A stretch of DNA of 16,681 nucleotides from Bacteroidota bacterium (GCA_004322375.1 SCUC01000542.1:1-16681), one strand, 5' to 3'. Shown: positions 1 through 6,937, counted from the first letter of the stretch. Translations and numbers: made by a program. The notes: a model not told the origin generated them from the sequence alone.

Positions 1-1938
1 GCAGTACTGGCTTTTTGTCTTCCACTAGCAGTATTCGGACAGACAAATTTTTCCACTCAAATCATTGTAAGCGATCAAGATGGAAACTCGGATACGCTTA
101 CTCTCGGCGTCAATACGGCAGCTTCGTATGGGGTTGACCCCGCATTCGGAGAAACGGAATTGCCCCCGGTTCCTCCCACCGGAGTATTTGACGCTCGTTT
201 TATTGATATTCCCGGACGTTCAACAACACCGCCGGATGGACATGGACAGGGGCTCTCCGTGGATATTCGTAACCTTGCTGATGATTTTCAGCCTGACACG
301 TTTCGAATCAGGTTTCAGCATGGAAGCGAAACGGGAACAAACGTCACATTTCAATGGGATCCAAACCTTGCAGCGCTTGGGGGCGGAAGGTGGCGACTTT
401 CTAACTCGCTTTCGCTTACTCCATTGCTCGATGTTGATATGACGGAACAATCATCGGTTACCATTGATAATGATGAATACTCCGCGATCTATATCTCCAA
501 GGGCGATTCTACTTCGTACCGTTCGTTCAGTCTCGCAACGCTGGCTCTCGATGTTGATGCGAAGAACAAAAAGGGGAAAGCAATACCCAAGAAAAGCAAT
601 CAAGTAGAATTCTGCATGACCGTGCCGAATAACGAGCCGGTTCCGGTTAACGGGTTATTTATCCAGTTCAAAACACCCGTTGACTCCACAACAGTAGTCG
701 TTAGCCCATTTACAACTATCGCAACTGACCCCAAGCAAAAACCGGGTGCGAAAACGAAATATTGGTTTTCGGGCGCAACAGTTGATACCGGGAATTTGAT
801 TTCCATCTGTGGATACGGCGTGAAGGATGGAACAAAGCTGCAAGGAGTTGCTAGCTGGTATGTAACTAATGGGGGTGTTATTGTCGGGAAGAAAAAGACT
901 CAAAAAATCGGGGTGAGCTTTTCGCAAAATGAAGTAAGGCTTCCCATGCCAAATACGATTAATCTCGGCGAGCAAATGATGCTGCAAGCGCTGCCTCTGA
1001 AAACCGATTATCTTGTCGTGGGGTCAACGCTGCCGATTGACGGACCTAGCGTGGATACGTTCCGTTATGTATTGCATAAAAAATATATGGATGTCTTAAA
1101 ATCGTTGATAAAAGATTACGGAGCAAAAGGATATGTCTTGCAGGATAGCCTTGCCAGCTGTATGGATTATTTTGATGATAAAAAGTATGGCTACCGGTAT
1201 TTCAAAAAACCTATAAAGGTAAAGCAAAAATCGCTGCCACCCGATAAACATAGAAATAGGTTGTTCGGAGAAGCGTTGACGCTCAAGGTCAATATCCTCT
1301 TTAGCCAAACGCAGAAAACACCGGTAGGTTTGGGTGAACTCATGATCAACGACCCGACAAGCCCCTTCTACGGCATGAGGCTGGATACGCTGGCTACGCG
1401 GGCAGATGAATATCTTACGTTCTGTTCTATCGCCTCGGCTCCGGTGGTAACGGCAGATGAGCTTGCAGACCTCCTTGCTGAACTCAATAGCGCGTTTGAA
1501 GGTCCGATGGATACCGTCGTATGGAGCCTGTCGAAAATTCAAGCCACGGGAGCGAGAGCTATCGGGGATCTTGCAGGATTAGTAAAACGAGCGCCTGGCG
1601 TGGAGCCGAAAATTATACCCGATCTCAGCGGTTTGTACCAACAGGTTCCGGGTTCGTATGAGCTGCAGCAAAACTATCCGAACCCGTTCAATCCGGCAAC
1701 AGTAATTCGTTATTCGTTGTCGGTGAATAGCCTGGTAACGCTGAAGGTATTTAACGTGCTTGGTCAGGAAGTAGCAACCTTGTTAAACAATATCGAGCAG
1801 AAGGAGGGTGATTATGAACAACCGTTCAATGCGGCAATCTTGCCGAGTGGCATCTATTTCTATCGAATTGCTGTGAACGATGCAAGTAGTGGAGCAGTAA
1901 CGTTCCAGCAGACGAAAAAAATGATGCTCGTGAAATAA
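1..1938 (+). CDS. Large secreted protein with T9SS C-terminal sorting domain (5' partial)
   Basis: The reading frame is open from the first base of the window to TAA at 1936-1938, so the gene begins upstream and 645 residues are visible. The first visible residues (AVLAFCLPLAVFGQTNF) look like the end of a signal peptide with cleavage near FGQ, so only a few N-terminal residues are probably missing. A TTG at 160 is in frame but lies inside the mature protein and is not the start. The last ~95 residues are a type IX secretion sorting domain: NYPNPFNP at 1672-1695, then VTLKVFNVLGQEVATL and a terminal GIYFYRI...KKMMLVK. This domain sends proteins through the outer membrane to the surface or medium in Bacteroidota. 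The ~550-residue central part is not recognised; it is beta-rich with a basic middle section. A terminator follows, so it ends a transcription unit. The T9SS tail is certain; the function is unknown. Confidence 0.9.
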   Translation, partial: AVLAFCLPLAVFGQTNFSTQIIVSDQDGNSDTLTLGVNTAASYGVDPAFGETELPPVPPTGVFDARFIDIPGRSTTPPDGHGQGLSVDIRNLADDFQPDTFRIRFQHGSETGTNVTFQWDPNLAALGGGRWRLSNSLSLTPLLDVDMTEQSSVTIDNDEYSAIYISKGDSTSYRSFSLATLALDVDAKNKKGKAIPKKSNQVEFCMTVPNNEPVPVNGLFIQFKTPVDSTTVVVSPFTTIATDPKQKPGAKTKYWFSGATVDTGNLISICGYGVKDGTKLQGVASWYVTNGGVIVGKKKTQKIGVSFSQNEVRLPMPNTINLGEQMMLQALPLKTDYLVVGSTLPIDGPSVDTFRYVLHKKYMDVLKSLIKDYGAKGYVLQDSLASCMDYFDDKKYGYRYFKKPIKVKQKSLPPDKHRNRLFGEALTLKVNILFSQTQKTPVGLGELMINDPTSPFYGMRLDTLATRADEYLTFCSIASAPVVTADELADLLAELNSAFEGPMDTVVWSLSKIQATGARAIGDLAGLVKRAPGVEPKIIPDLSGLYQQVPGSYELQQNYPNPFNPATVIRYSLSVNSLVTLKVFNVLGQEVATLLNNIEQKEGDYEQPFNAAILPSGIYFYRIAVNDASSGAVTFQQTKKMMLVK

Positions 1939-1973
1939 TGTAACGATAGCTCCCATGCTATCAATAGAGTGGT

Positions 1974-2008
1974 TGAATAATTGAGAATTAATAATAGTTA
2001 AGGATTAC
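1974..2008. repeat. Degenerate 7-base tandem repeat (STRR-like), AT-rich
   Basis: Five 7-base units follow without gaps: TGAATAA at 1974, TTGAGAA at 1981, TTAATAA at 1988, TAGTTAA at 1995 and GGATTAC at 2002. Neighbouring units share 4 or 5 of 7 bases, mostly with the final AA kept. It starts 36 bases after a stop codon. A small hairpin (GATAGC 1945-1950 with GCTATC 1957-1962) precedes it. AT-richness makes this the weakest of the heptad arrays here. Confidence 0.45.
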
Positions 2009-2025
2009 GCTCTCATAACAACCCC

Positions 2026-2065
2026 AGAAGCGCGTTCTTATTCAGTCCTCATAAAGCGCGCTTCT
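2026..2065. other. Inverted repeat, 9-bp perfect stem
   Basis: AGAAGCGCG at 2026-2034 pairs perfectly with CGCGCTTCT at 2057-2065, leaving a 22-base loop. No T-run follows, so it is not an intrinsic terminator by itself. It sits just before the clear terminator at 2075-2109 and may protect the 3' end of the upstream transcript. Confidence 0.5.
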
Positions 2066-2074
2066 GTTACACCT

Positions 2075-2109
2075 AAATCCCGTCTGCTGTCCGGACGGGA
2101 TTTTTTTTT
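2075..2109 (+). terminator. Rho-independent terminator of the upstream T9SS gene
   Basis: AAATCCCGTC (2075-2084) pairs with GACGGGATTT (2094-2103) around a 9-base loop, and the stem runs into nine consecutive Ts (2101-2109). Stem, loop and T-run are all canonical for the plus strand. It ends the gene finishing at 1938. Confidence 0.9.
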
Positions 2110-2128
2110 GTTTCATGCGATAGGTTTA

Positions 2129-2243
2129 AGCTTCAAGTCTCATGTTTCAGGACGACACAGCTTCTACTATTCTCGGTAGCTTTTTGAAACTTGAAACGTG
2201 CAGCCTGAAATATTTTGCAAAGAACCGTAAACCGTAAGAACGA
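2129..2243. repeat. Heptad repeat block with two converging arms
   Basis: The left arm has AGCTTCA at 2129, AGTCTCA at 2136 and TGTTTCA at 2143, all ending in TCA. The right arm has TGAAACT at 2185, TGAAACG at 2192, TGCAGCC at 2199 and TGAAATA at 2206, close to the reverse complement of the left arm. TTTCAGG (2145-2151) can pair with CCTGAAA (2204-2210). An exact 7-base duplicate AACCGTA follows at 2223 and 2230. Both arms lie in the same 7-base register (2129 + 56 = 2185). The block ends 5 bases beyond the minus-strand stop codon at 2248-2250. No protein-coding potential was seen in 1939-2247. Confidence 0.55.
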
Positions 2244-2247
2244 GTAG

Positions 2248-2736
2248 TTAATCGAGCTTTAAATTTTGATTTTTGTTTCTGAGGTCAATTCCACCGCCAA
2301 GAATTGATTTAAGGTTCGCGAGATAAAACGTCCAGCCCTGCGTGCAGCCGAAGTAATAATTGACCTTTGATTGCTCATCGATGGGAATTTCGGACTGAAC
2401 AAGCTCAACTATTGATACGTCTTCCTGCTGCGAAATGTGAACGCTGACAATACCCGCCTCACCAAAACTGAATTTGATATGATCCTTCCCGTTCACCGCA
2501 AGAATTTTTCCATGTTCTGCTACAGAATCGGGATAGCCGTGCCACATCCATTCGTACGTGTCATTCGCCTGAATAGAGCTTTTGGATTCGCGTACTGTTC
2601 CATCCGGTTTTGTAAACTCAGCTTTGCGTAAGAACCACGCTTCAAGATTCGCGCGTGTCGTCCACATATCATAAATTTTTTGAACGGGCGAGGAGACGGG
2701 AATTTTTAACGTGAATGTTGACCAGTCGTGGGACAT
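2248..2736 (-). CDS. AHSA1/SRPBCC (START-like) domain protein
   Basis: A 162-residue cytosolic protein of the SRPBCC fold, closest in style to the AHSA1 (activator of Hsp90 ATPase homologue 1-like) family. The N-terminal stretch IPVSSPVQKIYDMWTT...LEAWFL (about 11-36) and the C-terminal GWTFYLANLKSIL...GIDLRN (about 134-154) are the typical ends of this fold, a deep hydrophobic pocket that binds small ligands. Length is normal. The start at 2736 is preceded on the minus strand by AAAGGA, a good ribosome-binding site. It lies 17 bases downstream of the DUF2442 gene and is probably co-transcribed with it. No ligand can be deduced. Family placement is fairly sure; the cellular role is unknown. 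Confidence 0.85.
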   Translation of the reverse strand: MSHDWSTFTLKIPVSSPVQKIYDMWTTRANLEAWFLRKAEFTKPDGTVRESKSSIQANDTYEWMWHGYPDSVAEHGKILAVNGKDHIKFSFGEAGIVSVHISQQEDVSIVELVQSEIPIDEQSKVNYYFGCTQGWTFYLANLKSILGGGIDLRNKNQNLKLD

Positions 2737-2753
2737 AGATTAATCCTTTAGAA

Positions 2754-3044
2754 TTATACCATTTCCAATTCTTTTAAACGTTGAGAGATTTCCTCTCTAT
2801 CTATGTCCCAATTATATAATGTTGCAGGGTCAAAATCGGCTCCATTGGGCCACTCAATAGTATGCACTTCATGGTTCACTATTACTCTCTTAAAAAGAGT
2901 AACGTCTCGTAACGGCGAGTAGAATGGTCCATACAATACCGGCTCAAGGTCAATTATTCTTTTTTCACCAGTGCTGAATAATACCTCCACAATATACGGT
3001 TGAATAACCTTTACGTTATTGATTTTATATATGCTATGATTCAT
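2754..3044 (-). CDS. DUF2442 domain-containing protein
   Basis: A 96-residue protein matching the DUF2442 pattern: N-terminal strands (VKVIQPYIVEVLFSTGEKRIIDL, about 10-32), then GPFYSPLRD (about 39-47) and the conserved IEWPNGADFDPATLY (about 64-78). Full length. GAAAG precedes the start on the minus strand as a weak ribosome site. Family members are small and often sit directly beside a DUF4160 gene, as here (17 bases upstream, broken). The pair is sometimes considered toxin-antitoxin-like, but no activity is established that I can cite. What is seen is family and gene order; any role is inference. Confidence 0.9.
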   Translation of the reverse strand: MNHSIYKINNVKVIQPYIVEVLFSTGEKRIIDLEPVLYGPFYSPLRDVTLFKRVIVNHEVHTIEWPNGADFDPATLYNWDIDREEISQRLKELEMV

Positions 3045-3061
3045 AAACTTTCTTTCAAGTT

Positions 3062-3331
3062 TTATTGTAATGGCTCTATCGGATTTAGTTGATTACCACG
3101 TTGCAATAATTCCCAATCTTTTTGTAATTCATGTTGATGTAATTCTGCCCACGCTTCGATGAACCTTCTTTATCGTTTAGGCAAATCAACTTCAAGCATT
3201 TCAACCGGATCAATGCTAAACACTGCAACGTTGTCCTGATGATATACATGGAAATGTGGAGTATGACGTTGAATTCCTGATTCAATATACATACGTATGA
3301 TAATTCCAAGAAAGCGGCTTATTTCAGGCAT
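3062..3331 (-). pseudogene. DUF4160 gene interrupted by an in-frame stop codon
   Basis: Reading minus from ATG at 3329-3331, the frame gives a good DUF4160 protein: MPEISRFLGIIIRMY, then the hallmark RHTPHFHVYHQD (about 22-33) and VEMLEVDLPKR (about 43-53). Codon 54 (3170-3172) is TAA. In the same frame the family's C-terminal part resumes at once, RRFIEAWAELHQHEL and onward, to a natural TAA at 3062-3064. The full gene would be 89 codons, normal for DUF4160. One substitution (for example AAA or CAA to TAA) explains it; there is no frameshift. Either the gene is a young pseudogene or a 53-residue product is made. It leads the operon with DUF2442 17 bases downstream. A long open frame at 3085-3309 on the same strand is only an out-of-frame shadow. 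Confidence 0.85.
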
Positions 3332-3338
3332 TAAATAT

Positions 3339-3355
3339 CTAATCAAAAACTAATC
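3339..3355. promoter_or_regulatory. Direct repeat upstream of the DUF4160-DUF2442 operon
   Basis: CTAATC occurs at 3339-3344 and again at 3350-3355, separated by five As, so the copies are 11 bases apart, about one helical turn. It begins 8 bases upstream of the DUF4160 start codon, where an autoregulator could bind. No binding protein is known; this is only a candidate operator. Confidence 0.25.
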
Positions 3356-3465
3356 GTAATGTACACAACTTCATCAAATTTGTAAAATCTTCTCTGCTTC
3401 CAAGCGTCTCTGCATCTCCGATTTTTATTAATACCTTAACATCTAACGCCTCAAAATCAGCTATT

Positions 3466-3495
3466 TTGAAACAAATCTCATTTTAGGGATATTCT
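3466..3495 (+). promoter_or_regulatory. Candidate housekeeping promoter for the ECF sigma gene
   Basis: TTGAAA (3466-3471) is followed after 18 bases by TATTCT (3490-3495), a plausible -35/-10 pair 67 bases upstream of the GTG start at 3562. The 230-base gap 3332-3561 is otherwise AT-rich with no gene. Two copies of TCTCTGC (3391 and 3407) may be remains of a short repeat. Consensus match only. Confidence 0.3.
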
Positions 3496-3561
3496 GTAAC
3501 CTTTTACCTCCTATACAGTTTATCTAATAACAGGATCCTTCAACCAATTATCAAAAACAAT

Positions 3562-4119
3562 GTGAGTTCTCATTCGGATACTCAGCTTATGATACAGGTA
3601 CGAGACGGCGAGCTGCAAAAGCTTGCGCTCATATTCGAGCGGCATCACGTCACGCTCTATAATTATTATGTCCGTCAAACGGGCGACCGGGATTTGAGCG
3701 AAGATTTCGTGCAGGAAGTGTTCCTGCGCATTATGAAATACCGCCACACGTTCCGCGGCGAAGGGGAGTTTCTCCCCTGGATGTACCACATCGCCCGCAA
3801 CGTGCAGATTGACCACGCGCGCAAGTGGGGCAGGGAAACACAGCTCGACGAGGAGATTCACGAATCCGTTGACGACGCGCCCGCGCCGGAAGAACATCTC
3901 CAGAGACTTGAGAACGTTTCGCTGCTGCAACAGGCGCTCGAAAAGCTTTCAAAAGAAAAGCGAGAAGTGCTTGTGCTGAGCAGATACCAGAATATGAAAT
4001 ATACCGCCATTGCAGAATTGCTTGGCTGCACGGTTGAAGTAGTGAAAGTGCGCGTCCACCGCGCGATGAACGATTTACGAAAAATTTATTTCCAGCTTGC
4101 CGGAGAACAACCACTATGA
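3562..4119 (+). CDS. ECF-family RNA polymerase sigma factor (with membrane anti-sigma factor)
   Basis: A 185-residue sigma factor of the extracytoplasmic-function type. Region 2 covers about 22-88 (LIFERHH...DLSEDFVQEVFLRIMKYRHTF...LPWMYHIARNVQIDHARK) and region 4 about 118-172, with the helix-turn-helix YTAIAELLGCTVEVVKVRVHRAM. It directs RNA polymerase to stress promoters once released by its anti-sigma factor. The start is GTG at 3562; the next in-frame ATG (3589) would remove the usual leading helix, and the frame upstream has no ATG, GTG or TTG before a stop at 3484. There is no good Shine-Dalgarno before the GTG; the nearest is AGGA at 3532, which is too far. The stop overlaps the next start (ATGA), typical of translational coupling with an anti-sigma factor. 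Confidence 0.93.
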   Translation: MSSHSDTQLMIQVRDGELQKLALIFERHHVTLYNYYVRQTGDRDLSEDFVQEVFLRIMKYRHTFRGEGEFLPWMYHIARNVQIDHARKWGRETQLDEEIHESVDDAPAPEEHLQRLENVSLLQQALEKLSKEKREVLVLSRYQNMKYTAIAELLGCTVEVVKVRVHRAMNDLRKIYFQLAGEQPL

Positions 4120-4952
4120 ATACGAATCACGTTAACGAACAACTGCTTGCCTATCTCAGCGGCGAGCTTGACAAACAGCAGGAACGAATTGTTGCCGATC
4201 ACCTTTCGTTGTGCGACTCATGTAGAAAAGAAATGGAAACTATCAACACATTCTGGACTTCGCTGAATCTTATTCCGCAAGTCCAGCCGTCCGACACTAT
4301 GCGCGAGCGGTTTTATGATATGCTTCAGGATGCTATGGAAGATAGCGCTCAGGCGCGGTTACCCCGTAAGAAATCCCGCAGCTGGCTGGAACGTTTGTTC
4401 CCGAGACCTGTTGCGATTCAGTTAGGCTTTGCGCTTCTCCTGCTTCTCATCGGCGGCTATGCAGGGTTTCAATTCAACAGACAGCCCGTAGAGCAGGTGC
4501 AACAAACAGACGTGGTGAATCGCGCTGAAATCACTCAGTTACATCAGGAAGTATTGGCGATGAACAGGCTCCTTGCCGTATCGCTTCTGCAACAACAGTC
4601 CGCAAGCGAGCGCTTGAGGGGCGTAAGCTTGAGCTACCGTGTTGAAGGATCCGACCCGGAAATCGCGGCTGCGCTTCTTCAGGCGCTCAAGTATGACCCG
4701 AACGTCAACGTTCGTCTTGCCGCGCTCGACGCTCTCACGAGCGACCGCGAACAACCATCGGTAATTGACGATCTCCTCGAGTCTCTTCCGAAACAATCTT
4801 CTCCGCTCGTACAGATCGAAATGGTGGATTGGATACTTCAACAACGCGAGAAAAATTCGCTTGAGGTTCTCAAACAGATGACGAAAAACCCGATGGTGAA
4901 TAAAGCCGTCAAGCTGCGAATTGAACAGGGTATTCAGGAATTGAATTCGTAA
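4116..4952 (+). CDS. Membrane zinc-finger anti-sigma factor with HEAT-like outer domain
   Basis: A 278-residue protein overlapping the sigma gene by ATGA. The cytoplasmic N-terminus is a zf-HC2/ZAS anti-sigma domain: H5, then H29-x3-C33-x2-C36 (HLSLCDSC). One membrane segment lies at about 99-118 (VAIQLGFALLLLLIGGYAGF), preceded by a basic stretch (RKKSRSW) that fixes the N-terminus inside. The outer part begins with a Gln-rich, coiled-coil-like stretch (about 125-165), then helical repeats resembling HEAT/armadillo repeats (LLQALKYDPNVNVRLAALDAL and a second LLESLP...IEMVDWIL). HEAT-like repeats bind proteins, so it may sense a partner or misfolded envelope protein. Anti-sigma role and topology are well supported; the signal is inference. 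Two exported DUF4097 genes follow and are likely targets. Confidence 0.9.
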   Translation: MNTNHVNEQLLAYLSGELDKQQERIVADHLSLCDSCRKEMETINTFWTSLNLIPQVQPSDTMRERFYDMLQDAMEDSAQARLPRKKSRSWLERLFPRPVAIQLGFALLLLLIGGYAGFQFNRQPVEQVQQTDVVNRAEITQLHQEVLAMNRLLAVSLLQQQSASERLRGVSLSYRVEGSDPEIAAALLQALKYDPNVNVRLAALDALTSDREQPSVIDDLLESLPKQSSPLVQIEMVDWILQQREKNSLEVLKQMTKNPMVNKAVKLRIEQGIQELNS

Positions 4953-4997
4953 CCGGACGTTGTCTTTGACTTCGTTCAGTGGTGAAGTGAAGAGAAA

Positions 4998-5073
4998 CAG
5001 GATGTAAGATGAAGGATGTCCCGCAAAACGGGATGGCGCCAGAGGCGCTCATAAGATTCAGGATACACAACGC
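4998..5073. repeat. Heptad repeat split by two GC-rich hairpins
   Basis: CAGGATG at 4998, TAAGATG at 5005 and AAGGATG at 5012 form one 7-base run. AAGATTC at 5053 and AGGATAC at 5060 form another, followed by ACAACGC. Between them are two tight hairpins: TCCCG (5019-5023) with CGGGA (5029-5033), and GGCGCC (5035-5040) with GGCGCT (5044-5049, one G-U pair). The block starts 46 bases after the anti-sigma stop. The CAGGATG unit also occurs, on the opposite strand, in the array near 16440. No gene lies in 4953-5106. Confidence 0.5.
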
Positions 5074-5106
5074 AATTTTGGACTTTAAACATACAAGGAT
5101 AGATTT

Positions 5107-5964
5107 ATGAAGCGACAAGTATTAATTACAATATTATTTTTTACCGTTATTTTCGTTCCGACTGTACGCTGCGAAGAGAAAACTGAAACGATAGAAATTA
5201 AAAAGTCATTGAATTTTTCCGGAAGCACAGGCGAACCTAACTCTCTTCTCGTGGATAATGTCAATGGCTCAATCGAAGTGACCGGTTACGACGGGACTAC
5301 TGTTGAGCTTATTGTGCATGAAACCATCGTGGCGCGTTCCGAGCGCAAGCTGGAGGAGGCGAAACAGAAAGTGAATGTAGATATAACGGAGGAAGGGGAC
5401 CGGATTCTATTATATGTTGATGGACCCTGGAGGCGCGCCAATGGCGAGTGCGATTACCGCGGTTCGGATTATTACGGGTATGAAGTTCAGTGCGATTTTG
5501 AGCTCAAGATACCTCGTTCAACAAAAATAGAGTTGAAAACGGTGAACGATGGCGCTATCACAGTTTCCAACATAGAAGCCGGGTTCATTGTTACGAATGT
5601 GAATGGCGATGTACGGATACGTGATGTCAGTGGGTCGGGAAAAGCTCATACCGTCAACGGGGACGTGGAGGTCAGCTTTAAGAAAAACCCGACGGAAAAG
5701 TCGTCCTTTAAGACGATTAACGGTGAAGTGGACGTTAAATTTCAGGAAAATTTATCAGCCGACTTAGAATTTAAAACATTGAACGGAGAAGTCTATTCCG
5801 ATTTCAATGTAACATCGCTGCCTGTTAAGGCTGCCACAGAAAAGAGACGCAACGGAAAGCGCGTGTACAGCAGAGGCGATTCCTTCTCCGTTCGTGTTGC
5901 CAACGGCGGACCGGAGTTATCATTCAATACCATCAATGGCGATATCACCGTTGCAAAATATTAA
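5107..5964 (+). CDS. Exported DUF4097 beta-repeat protein (first copy)
   Basis: A 285-residue protein with an N-terminal signal peptide (hydrophobic 5-20, cleavage near residues 22-23) followed by the DUF4097 fold, sometimes called putative adhesin. It is built from short beta repeats marked by Asn-Gly/Asp-Asp/Glu: DNVNGS, KTVNDG, TNVNGD, HTVNGD, KTINGE, KTLNGE and NTINGD, suggesting a stacked beta structure. It probably acts in the periplasm or at the outer membrane. The start at 5107 has AAGGA 8-12 bases upstream. It lies 154 bases after the anti-sigma gene, and DUF4097 genes commonly follow such pairs in Bacteroidota, so control by that ECF factor is likely. No enzyme motif is seen; the molecular role is unknown. 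Confidence 0.88.
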   Translation: MKRQVLITILFFTVIFVPTVRCEEKTETIEIKKSLNFSGSTGEPNSLLVDNVNGSIEVTGYDGTTVELIVHETIVARSERKLEEAKQKVNVDITEEGDRILLYVDGPWRRANGECDYRGSDYYGYEVQCDFELKIPRSTKIELKTVNDGAITVSNIEAGFIVTNVNGDVRIRDVSGSGKAHTVNGDVEVSFKKNPTEKSSFKTINGEVDVKFQENLSADLEFKTLNGEVYSDFNVTSLPVKAATEKRRNGKRVYSRGDSFSVRVANGGPELSFNTINGDITVAKY

Positions 5965-5966
5965 AG

Positions 5967-5997
5967 CCAATGACAGACATAAAATCCAAATGACAGA
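5967..5997. repeat. Imperfect direct repeat, heptad-like
   Basis: CCAATGACAGA (5967-5977) recurs with one inserted A as CCAAATGACAGA (5986-5997). ATGACA-type units also occur on the minus strand in the array near 16403-16423. It begins 2 bases after the stop of the first DUF4097 gene. It may be a decayed member of the heptad family; the 20-base spacing suggests one deletion from 21. Confidence 0.35.
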
Positions 5998-6069
5998 AAC
6001 CAATACTAAAATAATATTCAATACACCATTACCAATCTTCTACGTGAAATCATTTATCAAAGGAAAGTT

Positions 6070-6915
6070 ATGAACATTAAATATTTATCATTATCAATAC
6101 TCGTATTCATTCTTGTCACAGCGACATTTTGCCAGCAACCGGGCAACGATAAAATTACGGTTCCGTTAAGCGATCCCACGCGCCCCGCGTTTTTGAAAGT
6201 AGGGATTTTATCGGGGAGTATTATTATCAAAGGATATTCCGGCAAAGAAGTGCTGGTTGAAGCGCGCACGGGCGAATCGGACGAGGATGGAGATTACGAA
6301 CATGATAAAGACGATAAAAAGCGCGGCTTACGGCGCATCCCCAATATCAGCACGGGGCTTACCGTTGAAGAAGAGGATAACGAGGTAACCGTCAGCACGG
6401 GCGCGATGAATTCAGGCAGGAAGAATGATCTCTATATCCAGGTGCCGACCTCTTGCTCGATGAAGCTCAGCACGCTGAACGATGGAGACATTAAGGTGGA
6501 AAACGTTACCGGCGATATTGAAGTCAGCAATTTGAATGGAGAAGTGACCCTGGAAAACATCTCAGGTTCTGCAGTCGTGGATGCTTTGAATGACGATATC
6601 ACCGTTGTCTTTGCCTCGGTTGATACCAAAAAATCCATGTCCTTTAGCTCGATGAACGGGGATATTGACGTTACCTTGCCAGCCGACACCAAGGCAATGA
6701 TGCGCTTAAAAAACGATATGGGTGAAATCTACAGCGACTTTGAAATTAAAATGGATTATTCCGCTCCCAAGGTCGAGGATTACCCCAAAGATAAGCGGGG
6801 CAAGCGTAAAATCTCAATGGAAAAGATGATGAACGGAACCATCAACGGCGGCGGCGGCGCGGATATGCTGCTTAAGAATTTTAACGGAGATATTTTTATA
6901 CGGAAGGGGAAGTAA
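6070..6915 (+). CDS. Exported DUF4097 beta-repeat protein (second copy)
   Basis: A 281-residue protein with signal peptide (hydrophobic about 5-20, ending in ATFCQQ) and a DUF4097 repeat body: STLNDGD, SNLNGE, DALNDD, SSMNGD, KNDMGE, MMNGTINGG and KNFNGD form the ladder. It clearly belongs to the same family as the preceding gene but the two differ greatly, so the duplication is old. An acidic loop (ESDEDGDYEHDKDDKKRG, about 69-86) is absent from the first copy and could bind cations. AAAGGAAAG just upstream of 6070 is a strong ribosome site. A terminator follows at 6938, closing the sigma/anti-sigma/DUF4097 group. Function unknown; likely envelope maintenance under ECF control. Confidence 0.88.
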   Translation: MNIKYLSLSILVFILVTATFCQQPGNDKITVPLSDPTRPAFLKVGILSGSIIIKGYSGKEVLVEARTGESDEDGDYEHDKDDKKRGLRRIPNISTGLTVEEEDNEVTVSTGAMNSGRKNDLYIQVPTSCSMKLSTLNDGDIKVENVTGDIEVSNLNGEVTLENISGSAVVDALNDDITVVFASVDTKKSMSFSSMNGDIDVTLPADTKAMMRLKNDMGEIYSDFEIKMDYSAPKVEDYPKDKRGKRKISMEKMMNGTINGGGGADMLLKNFNGDIFIRKGK

Positions 6916-6937
6916 CGCTGATTGCAGATTGTTTTGT

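Noticed and set aside
160..1938. TTG at 160 as the start of the first gene
   Set aside because: The frame is open back to base 1 and encodes a signal-peptide-like end there, so the TTG (Leu) is internal.
3085..3309. 74-residue open frame on the minus strand
   Set aside because: It overlaps the interrupted DUF4160 gene out of frame and resembles nothing, while the other frame gives a clear family match.
3731..4114. 127-residue minus-strand frame in the ECF sigma gene
   Set aside because: Arg/Ala-rich shadow of the sigma coding sequence with no motif.
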